The notes: generated from the letters alone by a model not told the origin. Positions 1-9,314 are shown, numbered from the stretch's first letter. The stretch: DNA of 64,000 nt from Saprospira grandis str. Lewin (GCF_000250635.1 NC_016940.1:1839001-1903000), one strand, 5' to 3'. Translations and numbers: made by a program.

Positions 1-437
1 TCGGTAGTTTCGCTGCTTTTCTTTTTGCGGCGACGGCGAGTGCGTTTTTTGTTAGCTTCTGGAGTAGCTTCAGCGGTTTCGTTGTAATCCACTAGCTCAA
101 TAATAGCTACATCGGCGGCATCACTGGGGCGGAAACCCATTTTGAGGATACGTACGTATCCGCCGGGGCGCTCAGCGATTTTGGGTCCTACTTCATTAAA
201 GAGCTCATTGACAGCATCTTTATTTTGGAGGTAGCTAAAGATAACACGACGAGAGTGCGTAGTATTATCTTTGGCGCGAGTAAGGATAGGCTCAATAAAC
301 TTGCGAAGGGCTTTGGCCTTGGGCAAAGTAGTTTTGATGCGTTTGTGAGTAATAAGGGCGATAGCCATATTACGGAGAAGGGCCTTACGGTGGCCAGATT
401 TGCGGCTAAGGTGGTTAAACTTTTTACCGTGTCTCAT
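1..437 (-). CDS. rplQ: 50S ribosomal protein L17 (partial, cut by left edge)
   Basis: L17 of the large subunit, last gene of the alpha operon. The start is the ATG whose complement lies at 435-437 and reads [11 protein letters not shown], the canonical L17 N-terminus. The C-terminus runs off the window after at least 145 codons. The visible end is a charged tail (an [13 protein letters not shown] stretch, then a run of Arg and Lys), so the protein is longer than a minimal L17 of about 120 residues. It lies 69 bp after rpoA on the same strand. Confidence 0.93.
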   Translation of the reverse strand, partial: MRHGKKFNHLSRKSGHRKALLRNMAIALITHKRIKTTLPKAKALRKFIEPILTRAKDNTTHSRRVIFSYLQNKDAVNELFNEVGPKIAERPGGYVRILKMGFRPSDAADVAIIELVDYNETAEATPEANKKRTRRRRKKKSSETT

Positions 438-506
438 GATGGTAATTTTAACATCGTAGCACTAAGCGCAGTGGGCTCGGTTACTACAAAAGTGAAAGAT
501 TATAAT

Positions 507-1505
507 TTACTCTTCGTCGAGTTTGTATTTGCTGAGGTCCATACCAAAAGTAAGGCTTTTGTCTTGGAGCAGCTCTTCGATTTCGACTAGAGATTTTTTA
601 CCAAAGTTGCGGAACTTGAGAAGTTCGTGAGTTTCGTACTGCACGAGGTCGGCCAAGGTATTGATTTTGGCGGCCTTGAGGCAGTTATAGGCGCGGACAG
701 AAAGGTCGAGATCTTCCAAAGAAGTTTTGAGCAACTTGCGCATGTGCAGAATATGCTCATCGACGATATTGTCTTCCTTATCGGTTTCATCGGGAAACTT
801 GATATTCTCATCGGTGATGAGCATCAGGTGTTGGATAAGGATTTTGGCGGCTTCTTTGATGGCTTGTTCTGGGTGGATAGCGCCATCAGTTTTGATATCG
901 ATGTTCAATTTTTCATAATCGGTATGCTGGCCTACGCGGCTAGCGGATACAGAATAATGAACATTTTTGATAGGCGTATAAATTGCGTCGATTGGAATAT
1001 AACCGATGGGAGCATCTTTGGGCATATTTTCCTCAGCGGGAACATATCCACGGCCCTTCGTTACGGTAAGTTCCATTTCGAAAGTAATTTCGTCATCGAG
1101 GTTACAGATCACCAAATCGGGGTTAGTAACTTGGAAGACGTTAGTATGTTCGTTGATATCGGAGGCGAGAAGTTGATTTTTTCCAGACACACTGAGGTAA
1201 ATTTTCTCAGAGGTGATATCGGGATCATCTAGAAGGTACTTCAGGCGAAGTTGTTTTAGATTGAGTACGATATCGACAACATCTTCGACCACGCCTTCGA
1301 TAGTAGAGAATTCGTGTTCGGCCCCTTTAATTCTGACGGCAGAAACGGCAAAACCTTCGAGAGAAGAGAGTAAAATTCTGCGTAGAGAGTTACCGATAGT
1401 TTGGCCAAAGCCGGGTTCTAGCGGTTTGAACTCAAAAGAGCCCTCGAAGTCGTCGGCCTTTTGGAGAAGAATTTTATCAGGTTTTTGGAAGTTCAGCAAG
1501 CTCAT
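507..1505 (-). CDS. rpoA: DNA-directed RNA polymerase subunit alpha
   Basis: Alpha subunit of RNA polymerase, 332 residues. The N-terminal dimerisation domain (about 1-230) contains the family stretches LEPGFGQTIGNSLRRILLSS and GYVPAEEN. After a linker, the C-terminal domain (about 255-325) has the helix-hairpin-helix region LSVRAYNCLKAAKINTLADL and FRNFGKKSLVEIEELL, which in this family contacts UP elements and activators. It sits between rpsD and rplQ as in most bacteria. A 135-bp gap with hairpins separates it from rpsD. Confidence 0.98.
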   Translation of the reverse strand: MSLLNFQKPDKILLQKADDFEGSFEFKPLEPGFGQTIGNSLRRILLSSLEGFAVSAVRIKGAEHEFSTIEGVVEDVVDIVLNLKQLRLKYLLDDPDITSEKIYLSVSGKNQLLASDINEHTNVFQVTNPDLVICNLDDEITFEMELTVTKGRGYVPAEENMPKDAPIGYIPIDAIYTPIKNVHYSVSASRVGQHTDYEKLNIDIKTDGAIHPEQAIKEAAKILIQHLMLITDENIKFPDETDKEDNIVDEHILHMRKLLKTSLEDLDLSVRAYNCLKAAKINTLADLVQYETHELLKFRNFGKKSLVEIEELLQDKSLTFGMDLSKYKLDEE

Positions 1506-1583
1506 AAATAAAATAGAGATGTGGCGATTAGATAAAATAATCAGACTAGGAGCCTTATGAAAGTGTAGGAAGGCAACAAAGAA

Positions 1584-1641
1584 AGCTTAGGACGAACCCT
1601 TGGGGGTTGTCCTAAGCTAGCGATCTGCATAAGCTGCAGAT
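1584..1641 (-). promoter_or_regulatory. Paired hairpins between rpsD and rpoA
   Basis: Two inverted repeats fill the rpsD-rpoA gap. The first (1584-1618) pairs AGCTTAGGAC with GTCCTAAGCT and also pairs inner AACCC with GGGTT. On the transcribed strand a T-rich stretch (TTTCTTTGTT) follows. The second pairs ATCTGCA with TGCAGAT at 1623-1641 and touches the rpsD stop codon. This looks like an attenuator or partial terminator that would lower rpoA-rplQ relative to the upstream ribosomal genes. The function is inferred. Confidence 0.5.
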
Positions 1642-2255
1642 TATTTAGAGTAGAGTTCAACGATAAGTTGTTCGTTGATAGGCTCTGGAATTTCGTCGCG
1701 GTTGGGATAAGCAACGAAAGAACCTTCTAGTTTTTCGGCGTTAAATTCTAGCCAGCTATATTTTTGAGCTTCTTTGCTATTGGCAGCAACAGACTCTTGG
1801 ATAGTAACTAGGCCTTGAGATTTACCACGTACGGCTACAACTTCGCCTGGGCGAACAGAGTAAGAGGGTACGTTAGTAACAACACCGTTGACGGCGATAT
1901 GGCCGTGAGTAACGAGTTGGCGAGCTGCGCGACGAGTAGGAGCGATACCTAGGCGGTAGACTACATTATCGAGGCGTGCTTCTAGCATTTGGAGAAGGAT
2001 TTCGCCGGTAACGCCAGATTTGCGGCTAGCGGCTTCAAACATGCGGCGGAACTGGCGTTCGAGCACACCATAAGCATATTTGACCTTTTGTTTTTCCATA
2101 AGCTGTTTACCGTAGTCAGATTTTTGCTTACGGCGTTTAGCTAGGCCATGTTGGCCGGGGGGGTATTTCTTACGCTCGAAATATTTATCATATCCGTAGA
2201 TAGATTCACCAAAAGCTCTAGACTTTTTTGTTTTTGGTCCTCTATATCTTGCCAT
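1641..2255 (-). CDS. rpsD: 30S ribosomal protein S4
   Basis: Primary 16S rRNA-binding protein of the small subunit, 204 residues, the usual length. It begins [20 protein letters not shown] and has the central S4 domain (about residues 94-155) with [20 protein letters not shown]. No zinc-finger cysteines are present at the N-terminus, so this is the zinc-independent form. In E. coli S4 is the translational repressor of its operon; whether that holds here cannot be read from the sequence. Confidence 0.98.
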   Translation of the reverse strand: MARYRGPKTKKSRAFGESIYGYDKYFERKKYPPGQHGLAKRRKQKSDYGKQLMEKQKVKYAYGVLERQFRRMFEAASRKSGVTGEILLQMLEARLDNVVYRLGIAPTRRAARQLVTHGHIAVNGVVTNVPSYSVRPGEVVAVRGKSQGLVTIQESVAANSKEAQKYSWLEFNAEKLEGSFVAYPNRDEIPEPINEQLIVELYSK

Positions 2256-2309
2256 TGTTTCCTAAGATTTAACGGTTGTTTTTTGAATAAAAGCCAATGC
2301 CGGGAGGCA

Positions 2310-2699
2310 TTATACGCGGCGCTTTTTGGGTGGACGACAGCCATTGTGGGGAAGTGGAGTTGTGTCTTGGATAGTAGTTACACGAACACCAGCACCATCG
2401 ATGGCACGAATAGCGGCTTCACGGCCAGAGCCAGGTCCTTTAACGTAGACAACTACGCTACGTAGGCCAAGGTCATAAGCTTCGCGAGCTGCTTCTGAAG
2501 CACAAACCTGCGCTGCATAAGGCGTATTCTTTTTAGAACCGCGGAAACCCTGCTTACCAGCAGAAGACCAAGAGATAACTTGACCTGCTTTATTGGTAAT
2601 ACTGATAATAATATTGTTGAAAGTAGCTTGAATATAAGCACGGCCTTGTGCTTCTACTTTTACATTTTTCTTTTTGACTTTCTTAGATGATTTAGCCAT
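2310..2699 (-). CDS. rpsK: 30S ribosomal protein S11
   Basis: Platform protein of the small subunit, 129 residues. The core [20 protein letters not shown] and the C-terminal THDxTP-type segment (here [20 protein letters not shown]) are diagnostic. It lies between rpsM (38-bp gap) and rpsD (54-bp gap) in standard order. Confidence 0.98.
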   Translation of the reverse strand: MAKSSKKVKKKNVKVEAQGRAYIQATFNNIIISITNKAGQVISWSSAGKQGFRGSKKNTPYAAQVCASEAAREAYDLGLRSVVVYVKGPGSGREAAIRAIDGAGVRVTTIQDTTPLPHNGCRPPKKRRV

Positions 2700-2737
2700 A
2701 ACTGCCTTGAGATATTAAGCTTGACAAAAAATTAGAA

Positions 2738-3115
2738 TTATTTACCCACTTTCTTCTTGTTCGCAACGGTTTTACGTCTTCCTTTGCGAGTACGAGCGTT
2801 AGTCTGGGTACGTTGTCCACGAACGGGAAGACCACGACGGTGGCGGAGTCCGCGAACACAAGCGATATCCATAAGGCGTTTGATGTTCATCTGTACTTCT
2901 GAGCGGAGTTGTCCTTCTACGAGGAACTCATCAGAAAGGATGTTGCGGATTGCTTTAATATTATCGTCTGACCAATCCTTTACTTTAGTACTTTCATCAA
3001 TTTGCGCTTTAGCAAGGATTTGCTTAGCGCGAGTAGATCCAATACCATAAATATAGGTTAGGCCGATAACACCTCTTTTATTCTTGGGTAGATCAACACC
3101 TGCTATACGAGCCAT
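2738..3115 (-). CDS. rpsM: 30S ribosomal protein S13
   Basis: Head protein of the 30S subunit that contacts tRNA and the large subunit, 125 residues. It begins [20 protein letters not shown], has the helix-two-turn-helix region, and ends in the basic [18 protein letters not shown] tail. It starts 15 bp after rpmJ and is probably co-transcribed with it. Confidence 0.98.
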   Translation of the reverse strand: MARIAGVDLPKNKRGVIGLTYIYGIGSTRAKQILAKAQIDESTKVKDWSDDNIKAIRNILSDEFLVEGQLRSEVQMNIKRLMDIACVRGLRHRRGLPVRGQRTQTNARTRKGRRKTVANKKKVGK

Positions 3116-3130
3116 AATATATGTTTTAAA

Positions 3131-3247
3131 TTATCCCTGACGTTGCTTGAACTTAGGGTTCTTTTTGTTAATAATGTAAACTTTTCCTTTGCGGCGGACG
3201 ATTTTGCAGTCGGCCGATCTTTTCTTGATAGAAGGCTTAACTTTCAT
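3131..3247 (-). CDS. rpmJ: 50S ribosomal protein L36
   Basis: A 38-residue protein read directly from the minus strand: it starts [17 protein letters not shown] and ends [10 protein letters not shown] before TAA. Length and both ends match L36. Only one cysteine remains (C14); the other zinc ligands of the zinc-ribbon form are replaced, so this is a C-minus, zinc-independent L36. It is the standard neighbour of infA (17 bp) and rpsM (15 bp). Confidence 0.95.
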   Translation of the reverse strand: MKVKPSIKKRSADCKIVRRKGKVYIINKKNPKFKQRQG

Positions 3248-3264
3248 GATTAAGGTTACTTTTA

Positions 3265-3483
3265 CTACTTGTAGCGATAGATAATACGTCCGCGGCTAAG
3301 GTCATAGGGAGACATTTCGACGGCTACTTTATCACCAGGGAGGATTCGGATGTAGTTCATTCTCATCTTTCCTGAGATGGTAGCAATAATTACGTGTTCG
3401 TTTTCTAGCTTTACGCGGAACATCGCATTAGAAAGCGCTTCAGTAATTTCGCCGTCTTGACGAATAAGATTCTTTTTTCCCAT
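3265..3483 (-). CDS. infA: Translation initiation factor IF-1
   Basis: A 72-residue single OB-fold protein that binds the ribosomal A site during initiation. It has the family segments [20 protein letters not shown] and [20 protein letters not shown] and ends GRIIYRYK. It is positioned between secY and rpmJ as in the conserved spc/alpha junction. No map (methionine aminopeptidase) gene lies between secY and infA here. Confidence 0.98.
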   Translation of the reverse strand: MGKKNLIRQDGEITEALSNAMFRVKLENEHVIIATISGKMRMNYIRILPGDKVAVEMSPYDLSRGRIIYRYK

Positions 3484-3564
3484 TAGACTGTTTTTTCGGA
3501 CTGCAAATATCTTTAAATTCTTGGTAAATACCTAATTATTAGACTGTTTATTCAAGCTGATGTT

Positions 3565-4980
3565 TTAACCAGCGGGATTTTCCGTAGTAGATGTAGCATC
3601 TACGGCGGGGTTTTCTCTTCGGCCTCTGAGGCGTCCACCTTGGATAAATCCGCCATAAGAGTTCATGGCTAGGTGGCCTTCAATTTGCTGTAGGGTATCG
3701 AGGACTACGGCTACCATAATGAGTAGTGAAGTACCTCCGAAGAAGATAGCAAATCCGAGGTCAATTTGGAGTACGCCAGCTGCGATACCGGGTAAGATAG
3801 CGATAGCGCCGAGGGCGATAGATCCGGGAAGAGTAACACGAGAGGCGACCTTATCAATATGCTCTACGGTATCGGCCCCAGACTTGACGTTAGGGATGAA
3901 AGCATTTTGGCGTTTCAGTTGGTCTGCATGTTGCTGTGGGTTAACGATCAGCGCGGTGTAGACATAAGTAAAGATAACGACCAAAAAGAAGAAGAGGACA
4001 TTGTAAGGGATAGAGGTAAAGTCTGCCAATTGGCCCCAGATAGTATCTGCGCCTGCGGGAGCTCCGAGGAAGCCAGCGATGGCACCGGGAACAAACATGA
4101 GGGCTTGGGCGAAAATGATAGGCATTACTCCTGCTGCATTAAGTTTGATTGGAATATGGTCGAGGCCAGACTGGCCACCCATAGCGGCGACGCGGCTAGC
4201 GCCATCGGCACGGCCCACCATATGTTTAGCAAACTTAATTTGGATTTTGCGAACAGCTTGAACCAGAGCGACTGAAGCTAGAACGACAAGAGCGAAGAGG
4301 GCGAGTTCTACGATAAAGATTACCGGGCCACCGGCCATTGCGCTAAACTTGAGGTTCATTTCTCCGACAAAAGCCTGAGGGAGGGTAGCGATAATACCTG
4401 CAGTAATGAGTAGCGAGATACCATTTCCGATACCTTTATCGGTAATGCGTTCTCCTAGCCACATACAGAATACGGTACCTGCGGTCAGGATAATAATGTT
4501 AGAGAACCAGAAAATGGGTAGACCTACTTCACTAGAGATAGCTTCTGGGAAAGAGGCATGCATATAGTTGAGGTAGGCAGAGCCTTGCACTAGGGTAATT
4601 GCTATAGTGATATAGCGAGTAATTTGGTTGAGTCGGCGTTGGCCGGCTTCTCCATCTTTTTGCAATTTCTGAAAGTAAGGAATTGCGAATCCGAGTAATT
4701 GGACGATAATTGATGCCGAGATATAGGGCATAATACCTAGGGCAAAAACGGCAGCGTTAAAGAAGGCCCCACCTGAGAAGGTGTTGAGTAGGTCTAGCAG
4801 GCCGGGAGCATCATCTCCTCCGCTACTGAGTTGTTTTTGAATTTCGGCGGTATCGATACCGGGAAGAATGACGAAGCTACCGAAGCGGTAGACTGCAAGC
4901 AAACCTAGGGTAAGCAAGATTCTGTTCTTGAGCTCTGGGATAGCCCAGATCTCTTTCATTTTTTCTATAAAGGATTTCAT
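3565..4980 (-). CDS. secY: Protein translocase subunit SecY
   Basis: Channel-forming subunit of the SecYEG translocon in the inner membrane, 471 residues with the expected ten hydrophobic segments. Recognisable stretches include FGSFVILPGIDTAEI near the N-terminus, MWLGERITDKGIGNGISLLI, and the cytoplasmic-loop motif LKRQNAFIPNVKSGADT. The C-terminus is extended by a polar tail (residues about 445-471). It is separated from rplO by 494 bp that hold a terminator, a dispersed repeat and hairpins, so it may have its own promoter. The ATPase partner SecA is encoded at 57775-61107. Confidence 0.98.
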   Translation of the reverse strand: MKSFIEKMKEIWAIPELKNRILLTLGLLAVYRFGSFVILPGIDTAEIQKQLSSGGDDAPGLLDLLNTFSGGAFFNAAVFALGIMPYISASIIVQLLGFAIPYFQKLQKDGEAGQRRLNQITRYITIAITLVQGSAYLNYMHASFPEAISSEVGLPIFWFSNIIILTAGTVFCMWLGERITDKGIGNGISLLITAGIIATLPQAFVGEMNLKFSAMAGGPVIFIVELALFALVVLASVALVQAVRKIQIKFAKHMVGRADGASRVAAMGGQSGLDHIPIKLNAAGVMPIIFAQALMFVPGAIAGFLGAPAGADTIWGQLADFTSIPYNVLFFFLVVIFTYVYTALIVNPQQHADQLKRQNAFIPNVKSGADTVEHIDKVASRVTLPGSIALGAIAILPGIAAGVLQIDLGFAIFFGGTSLLIMVAVVLDTLQQIEGHLAMNSYGGFIQGGRLRGRRENPAVDATSTTENPAG

Positions 4981-5130
4981 GGATCAGCTCTGTTATAGTC
5001 TAAAAGAGGTGTCTAGATTGACTTTTGCGGCCCCTAAATTAAGAGAATTATTTTAGGGAAGGAAATAAATAGCGCTTAGTGGGGCTTTATATCTGCGAAA
5101 AAGGACAAAAAGGGGTATAAAAGCCCTAGT

Positions 5131-5165
5131 AACCCCTAGCCTATTCTGAAAAATAGGCTGGGGTT
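5131..5165. promoter_or_regulatory. Strong hairpin in the secY leader region
   Basis: AACCCC-t-AGCCTATT pairs with AATAGGCT-GGGGTT across a short loop, followed on the plus strand by TTTTT. No plus-strand gene ends nearby, so on the minus strand it would fold in the 5' leader of secY. A second pairing, GGGCTTT with AAAGCCC, lies just beside it at about 5080-5126. It could be a regulatory leader or a decayed terminator. Confidence 0.4.
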
Positions 5166-5264
5166 TTTATCCTGGGCAGCAAAGCTTTTGGCTAATGCGG
5201 CTATTATAAGTAAGTATTTCTCCCTGTTTTGGGGGTTTTCTGTTTTTGCGGAGCGGTAAGCAAT

Positions 5265-5386
5265 GGCCTAGCTGCCTGAAGCAGTGTGGCGGAGCCACAG
5301 ACCGAGGCGCTAAAAGCGCTGAGGGCCGAGCAGGCTTGCGAGCTGCGCAAGGGAGCGGCCGCTGAAAGCGGCAGGCCCCAAAAAAA
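5265..5386 (-). repeat. GC-rich dispersed repeat, copy 1 (type A)
   Basis: Copy in minus orientation lying between rplO and secY, with its A-rich end (GGCCCCAAAAAAA) toward the rplO stop. Read on the minus strand it has the core CAGCTCGCAAGCCTGCTCGG, a hairpin with arms AGCGC/GCGCT, then GGTCTG and a hairpin with arms GTGGC/GCCAC. This is one of about 20 copies in the window. The other flanking sequence of the 4981-5474 gap shows no gene. Confidence 0.85.
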
Positions 5387-5425
5387 CCTTAATAAGGGGA
5401 GCTAAAGCATTAGACACTTGGGGTA

Positions 5426-5457
5426 CAAAAAAGAAGGAGAAAGTAGAATTTCTCCTT
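5426..5457 (-). terminator. Rho-independent terminator after rplO
   Basis: On the minus strand AAGGAGAAA pairs with TTTCTCCTT around a 6-nt loop and is followed by CTTTTTTG. An outer GGTACAA/TTGTACC pairing flanks it. It lies just after the rplO stop and probably ends the S10-spc transcript before secY. Confidence 0.7.
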
Positions 5458-5474
5458 TTAGGCTTGTACCGATT

Positions 5475-6164
5475 TTAGCCGAGCAGAGAGACTGCTGCGC
5501 CTAAGGCTTCGATTTGAGTTTTGACTTCATCGTCTACCTTAGTAGCTTGGAGGTCAAATTTAGTTTTGAGGCTACCTTCAGCGATAACGTGCAACTTATC
5601 ATCTTCATTTAGGTGCTTAAAGTGCTCGGCCAATTCTTTGGCGCCTACGGCAGAGAGCTTAGCAGCTTCTGCGACACCTTGGATTTGGTTAGCTTTAACG
5701 ATAAGCATGCAGCTTCCTCCTTTTTCTTCGATAGCTGTTTTGGCAGCTTTAGAGAAGCGGAAGGCAGAAACTTGAAGAGCGGCAGTTAGTTCACCTTGAG
5801 CGAGGACCTTGAACTGTTCGTTCTTTTTGATGAGGCCAGCAGCGACTAGCGTATTGATATCGACAGTAGTCGTATTCATTTTGTTGGCTGCATCTTGGAT
5901 GTCGTTCAAATTTACTACAGTGAAGCTATCGGGTTGGTAAGATTGATAGCGGCGGGCAGTATTTTTGAATCCGCGTTTAGGCAAGCGCATTTGGATAGGC
6001 ATTTGACCACCTTCATGGCCTCTTTTGCTTTTATATCCAGAGCGAGATTTTGCACCTTTATGACCGCGAGTAGAAGTTCCACCACGGCCTGAGCTAGTCC
6101 CACGTCCGACGCGTTTGCGATTCTTTACGGCACCGTTAGCGGGTTTGAGGTTACTCAGTTTCAT
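5475..6164 (-). CDS. rplO: 50S ribosomal protein L15 with duplicated C-terminal half-domain
   Basis: Late-assembly large-subunit protein. Residues 1-155 are a normal L15: basic Gly-rich N-terminus with KNRKRVGRGTSSGRGGTSTR and GHEGGQMPIQMRLPKRGFKN, then the globular domain. The protein does not stop near 150 but runs to 229 residues. Residues 190-228 align without gaps to 117-155: FKVLAQGELTAALQVSA against LHVIAEGSLKTKFDLQA, and KTAIEEKGG against KTQIEALGA. By my count 11 of 39 positions are identical. This looks like an internal duplication of the C-terminal half. The surface of the ribosome it would occupy is unknown. Confidence 0.95.
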   Translation of the reverse strand: MKLSNLKPANGAVKNRKRVGRGTSSGRGGTSTRGHKGAKSRSGYKSKRGHEGGQMPIQMRLPKRGFKNTARRYQSYQPDSFTVVNLNDIQDAANKMNTTTVDINTLVAAGLIKKNEQFKVLAQGELTAALQVSAFRFSKAAKTAIEEKGGSCMLIVKANQIQGVAEAAKLSAVGAKELAEHFKHLNEDDKLHVIAEGSLKTKFDLQATKVDDEVKTQIEALGAAVSLLG

Positions 6165-6205
6165 TATGTGAAATGTTTTACTGATGAGAAAAGGAGGAGC
6201 TTAAA

Positions 6206-6385
6206 TTAGAGCTCTTCTACTTTTAGCAAGTGTTTAACTTTATTGATCATTCCGGCTACCTGAGGAGTTACAACTTGCTCAGAAGACTGATTGATTTTGC
6301 GCAGACCTAGGGCTACCATAGTTGCCTTTTGGTCTTTAGGACGATCGATAACACTTTTAATTTGCGTGATACGTACTTTTTTCAT
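6206..6385 (-). CDS. rpmD: 50S ribosomal protein L30
   Basis: A 59-residue small large-subunit protein read directly from the minus strand. It starts MKKVRITQIKSVIDRPKDQK and ends KHLLKVEEL before TAA. The KxTLxxLGL-like segment appears as KATMVALGLRKINQSV. It lies between rpsE (20 bp) and rplO (41 bp), as expected. Confidence 0.95.
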   Translation of the reverse strand: MKKVRITQIKSVIDRPKDQKATMVALGLRKINQSSEQVVTPQVAGMINKVKHLLKVEEL

Positions 6386-6405
6386 GATATCAGAGAGGTT
6401 AAGGA

Positions 6406-6921
6406 CTATCCGTTAAAAACTTTTTCGAGTTTGATTCCTCTAGTTTTAGCTACTTGAGCTGGCGTACGTAGTTTTTGCAAAGCGTCGATAGTAGCTTTGA
6501 TTACGTTATGAGGGTTAGAAGAACCGAGAGATTTGGCGAGTACGTTATGGACGCCGGCTACTTCTAGGACGGCGCGCATAGCACCACCAGCGATTACCCC
6601 TGTACCGTCGGCAGCGGGGCGGATAAGTACTTTACCTGCGCCAAACTTACCGTGTTGTTCGTGCGGGATAGTTCCGTTTAGTACGGGCACTTTAACGAGA
6701 TTCTTTTTAGCTTCATCTGCGGCTTTAGTGATAGCTGCAGAGACTTCGCGGGCTTTACCGAGGCCGTGGCCTACTTGTCCGTTTCCGTCTCCAACTACAA
6801 CGATAGCGGCGAAGCTGAAGGTACGGCCTCCTTTGGTCACTTTAGAGACACGGTTGAGGGCGACCAATTTATCTTGGAATTCAGTATCTACTGGCTTTAC
6901 GCGATTAGATTTCTTTGCCAT
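6406..6921 (-). CDS. rpsE: 30S ribosomal protein S5
   Basis: Small-subunit protein important for decoding accuracy, 171 residues. The double-stranded-RNA-binding N-domain contains [20 protein letters not shown] and [10 protein letters not shown]. The C-domain contains [20 protein letters not shown] and the SSNPHNV motif. It is a standard spc-operon member. Confidence 0.98.
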   Translation of the reverse strand: MAKKSNRVKPVDTEFQDKLVALNRVSKVTKGGRTFSFAAIVVVGDGNGQVGHGLGKAREVSAAITKAADEAKKNLVKVPVLNGTIPHEQHGKFGAGKVLIRPAADGTGVIAGGAMRAVLEVAGVHNVLAKSLGSSNPHNVIKATIDALQKLRTPAQVAKTRGIKLEKVFNG

Positions 6922-6948
6922 GGTTAATATTGGTTTTCGCTAGATGAT

Positions 6949-7329
6949 TTAGAATTGAAGGAGCTCATTGCTACCATCTTCTTTTTGTGCACCGCGAGCG
7001 CCTTCAGCGAGGGCTTTGATGCGGCCGTGGTAGAGATAGCCACCACGATCGAAGACAACCGTGTTGATCCCTTTTTCCATTGCTTTTTTAGCGGTTAGGG
7101 CACCAACGAGGCGAGCTTTTTCAGATTTATTGACATTTTGGCCATCAATTCCGTCTTCTTTAGAGCTAGCGGAGACCAAGGTTGTGCCAGCGATATCATC
7201 GATAAGCTGGACATATATATGAGAGTTGCTTCTGTATACTGTCATGCGTGGGCGCTCGGCAGTACCTTTAAGCTTTTTGCGGATTCTTCTGTGAATGCGC
7301 TGACGACGAGTCATTTGTTTTGAAGCCAT
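6949..7329 (-). CDS. rplR: 50S ribosomal protein L18
   Basis: 5S rRNA-binding protein, 126 residues. The basic N-terminus ([20 protein letters not shown]) and the segment [20 protein letters not shown] are characteristic. It lies between rplF and rpsE in standard order. Confidence 0.98.
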   Translation of the reverse strand: MASKQMTRRQRIHRRIRKKLKGTAERPRMTVYRSNSHIYVQLIDDIAGTTLVSASSKEDGIDGQNVNKSEKARLVGALTAKKAMEKGINTVVFDRGGYLYHGRIKALAEGARGAQKEDGSNELLQF

Positions 7330-7388
7330 AATAGAGAGCTATAAAACTGTTCGCAAAAAATGAAAAAATTAGATGAAGGAGGCTGCGA

Positions 7389-7943
7389 TTATTTGGCAGC
7401 GGTTTTACCGGCTTTTCTACGGATTTGTTCTCCTTTGAAGCGTACACCTTTACCTTTGTAGGGTTCGGGTTTGCGGAAGCTACGGATTTTGGCAGCTACT
7501 TGGCCGATAAGTTGTTTATCGAAAGACTCTAGAGTCACCAAGGGGGGCGTACCTTTTTTGGTTTCTGTAGTTACACTTACTTCTTCTGGGAGGTAGAACA
7601 TAACGGGGTGAGAGTAACCTAGGGCCAATTCTAGGAGTTGGCCTTTATTGCTAGCGCGGTAACCCACACCATGCAATTCCAGTTCTACTTTATAGCCTTG
7701 AGAAACTCCTTCAATCATGTTAGCGATCAGCTGGCGATAGAGGCCATGCATAGCTTTATGACGTTTTTGCTCGGTAGCGCGAGATACTAGTACCTGACCA
7801 TCTTCAATTTTGGCAGAGATACCAGAAGAGGCAATTTCTTGAGAGAGTTGGCCTTTAGCGCCTTTAACCTCTACGAGATTACCTTTGATATTAACTTCTA
7901 CGCCCGCTGGAATTTCAATAGGCAGTTTTCCTATACGAGACAT
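7389..7943 (-). CDS. rplF: 50S ribosomal protein L6
   Basis: Two-domain large-subunit protein near the factor-binding site, 184 residues. It begins MSRIGKLPIEIPAGVEV and ends with the conserved IRSFRKPEPYKGKGVRF segment followed by a basic tail. It is a standard spc-operon member. Confidence 0.98.
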   Translation of the reverse strand: MSRIGKLPIEIPAGVEVNIKGNLVEVKGAKGQLSQEIASSGISAKIEDGQVLVSRATEQKRHKAMHGLYRQLIANMIEGVSQGYKVELELHGVGYRASNKGQLLELALGYSHPVMFYLPEEVSVTTETKKGTPPLVTLESFDKQLIGQVAAKIRSFRKPEPYKGKGVRFKGEQIRRKAGKTAAK

Positions 7944-7983
7944 GCTATTATTTTTTAAATCTTATTAAATCTGAGAAAAGGGC

Positions 7984-8388
7984 TTAGTAGATATAGAAGA
8001 GTACTTCACCACCTACATTCTCTTCACGAGCTTTTTTGTCTGTGATTACCCCTTTAGAGGTAGAGATGATTGCCAAGCCTAGGCCGTTAATTACGCGGGG
8101 TAGCTCATCGGCCTTCACATAGTGACGGAGGCCTGGGCGGCTAATGCGCTTCATTTTACGAATAACGGGTTGCTTAGAAGAAGCATCGTATTTGAGAGCG
8201 ATTTTAATAACTCCTTGTTTGTTAGAAGTTTCTTCAAACTTGTAACGGAGGATATAGCCCTGATCATAAAGAATTTCAGTAATTCTTTTTTTCAGATTAG
8301 AGGCTGGAATTTCGACGACGCGATGTTTAGCCATCTGGGCATTGCGGATTCGAGTTAGGTAGTCCGCAACAGGATCTGTTACTGCCAT
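7984..8388 (-). CDS. rpsH: 30S ribosomal protein S8
   Basis: Central-domain 16S rRNA-binding protein, 134 residues. It has [18 protein letters not shown] at the N-terminus and the C-terminal [20 protein letters not shown] signature. In E. coli S8 is the spc-operon repressor; its target site is not identifiable here. Confidence 0.98.
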   Translation of the reverse strand: MAVTDPVADYLTRIRNAQMAKHRVVEIPASNLKKRITEILYDQGYILRYKFEETSNKQGVIKIALKYDASSKQPVIRKMKRISRPGLRHYVKADELPRVINGLGLAIISTSKGVITDKKAREENVGGEVLFYIY

Positions 8389-8485
8389 GATTGCAATGTT
8401 ATCGCTAAAATTATCTCAGTGAAGAGAGATCTTTTAGCTGATGAATAAATTTTGAATTCTAGTTCGAAAGCGTAGAGAGTGAAAA

Positions 8486-8755
8486 TTACCAGCTAGCCTT
8501 GGTTACACCAGGAATTTTGCCAGCTAGAGCCATTTCGCGGAACTTCACACGGCAGAGGCCAAATTGGCGCATATAGCCTTTGGGGCGTCCGGTTAATTTG
8601 CAACGGTTGTGCAAGCGGACTTTAGAAGAGTTTTTGGGCAACTTATCTAGTTCGTCCCAACGACCTTCTTTTTTGAGTTGTTCGCGGCGAGCGGCATATT
8701 TTTGCACTAGGCGCTCTCTTTTCTTTTCTCTTGCGATTACGGATTTACGGGCCAT
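8486..8755 (-). CDS. rpsN: 30S ribosomal protein S14
   Basis: Small-subunit head protein, 89 residues. It is the long, zinc-independent form: it lacks the CxxC pairs of the short form and has the [20 protein letters not shown] region. Its start is 2 bp from the rplE stop, which implies translational coupling. Confidence 0.98.
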   Translation of the reverse strand: MARKSVIAREKKRERLVQKYAARREQLKKEGRWDELDKLPKNSSKVRLHNRCKLTGRPKGYMRQFGLCRVKFREMALAGKIPGVTKASW

Positions 8756-8757
8756 AA

Positions 8758-9312
8758 TTAGCTTTTAGTTTTAAAGGGTAGTCCAAGAAGAGTGAGTAAT
8801 TCTAGAGATTCCTCATCTGTTGGAGCCGAAGTGACAAAAGTGATATCCATACCTGTGATACGAGGAATTTTGTCCAAGTTGATCTCAGGGAAGATAATTT
8901 GTTCTGTTACACCTAGGGTGTAATTACCTCTACCATCAAAGCTTTTGTTGCTAATACCGCGGAAGTCACGTACACGAGGGAGAGCAACATTGATTAGGCG
9001 ATCGAGGAATTCATACATATTGGTGCCACGTAGAGTTACGCGAGCGCCGATAGGCATACCTTCACGGAGTTTGAAGTTTGAGATAGACTTCTTGGCTCTA
9101 GTTTTCACGGCACGCTGACCAGTGATAAGAGTTAGCTCCTCGACAGCATTATCAACCAACTTTTTGTCAGAGGTAGCCATTCCTACACCTTGGCTTACGC
9201 AGATTTTCTCCAACTGGGGTACTTGCATGATGCTTTTGTACTGAAACTTTTCTTTCAGCTTAGCAACCACCTCTTCTTGGTATTTCTGCTTTAATCTAGG
9301 TTGATAGCTCAT
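8758..9312 (-). CDS. rplE: 50S ribosomal protein L5
   Basis: 5S rRNA-binding protein of the central protuberance, 184 residues. Signature segments are [20 protein letters not shown] and the later [20 protein letters not shown]. It is tightly packed with rplX and rpsN (2-bp gaps). Confidence 0.98.
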   Translation of the reverse strand: MSYQPRLKQKYQEEVVAKLKEKFQYKSIMQVPQLEKICVSQGVGMATSDKKLVDNAVEELTLITGQRAVKTRAKKSISNFKLREGMPIGARVTLRGTNMYEFLDRLINVALPRVRDFRGISNKSFDGRGNYTLGVTEQIIFPEINLDKIPRITGMDITFVTSAPTDEESLELLTLLGLPFKTKS

Positions 9313-9314
9313 TA

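Noticed and set aside
627-1232. 201-codon plus-strand frame opposite rpoA, and similar long antisense frames in the ribosomal block
   Set aside because: They are antisense shadows of well-identified conserved genes.
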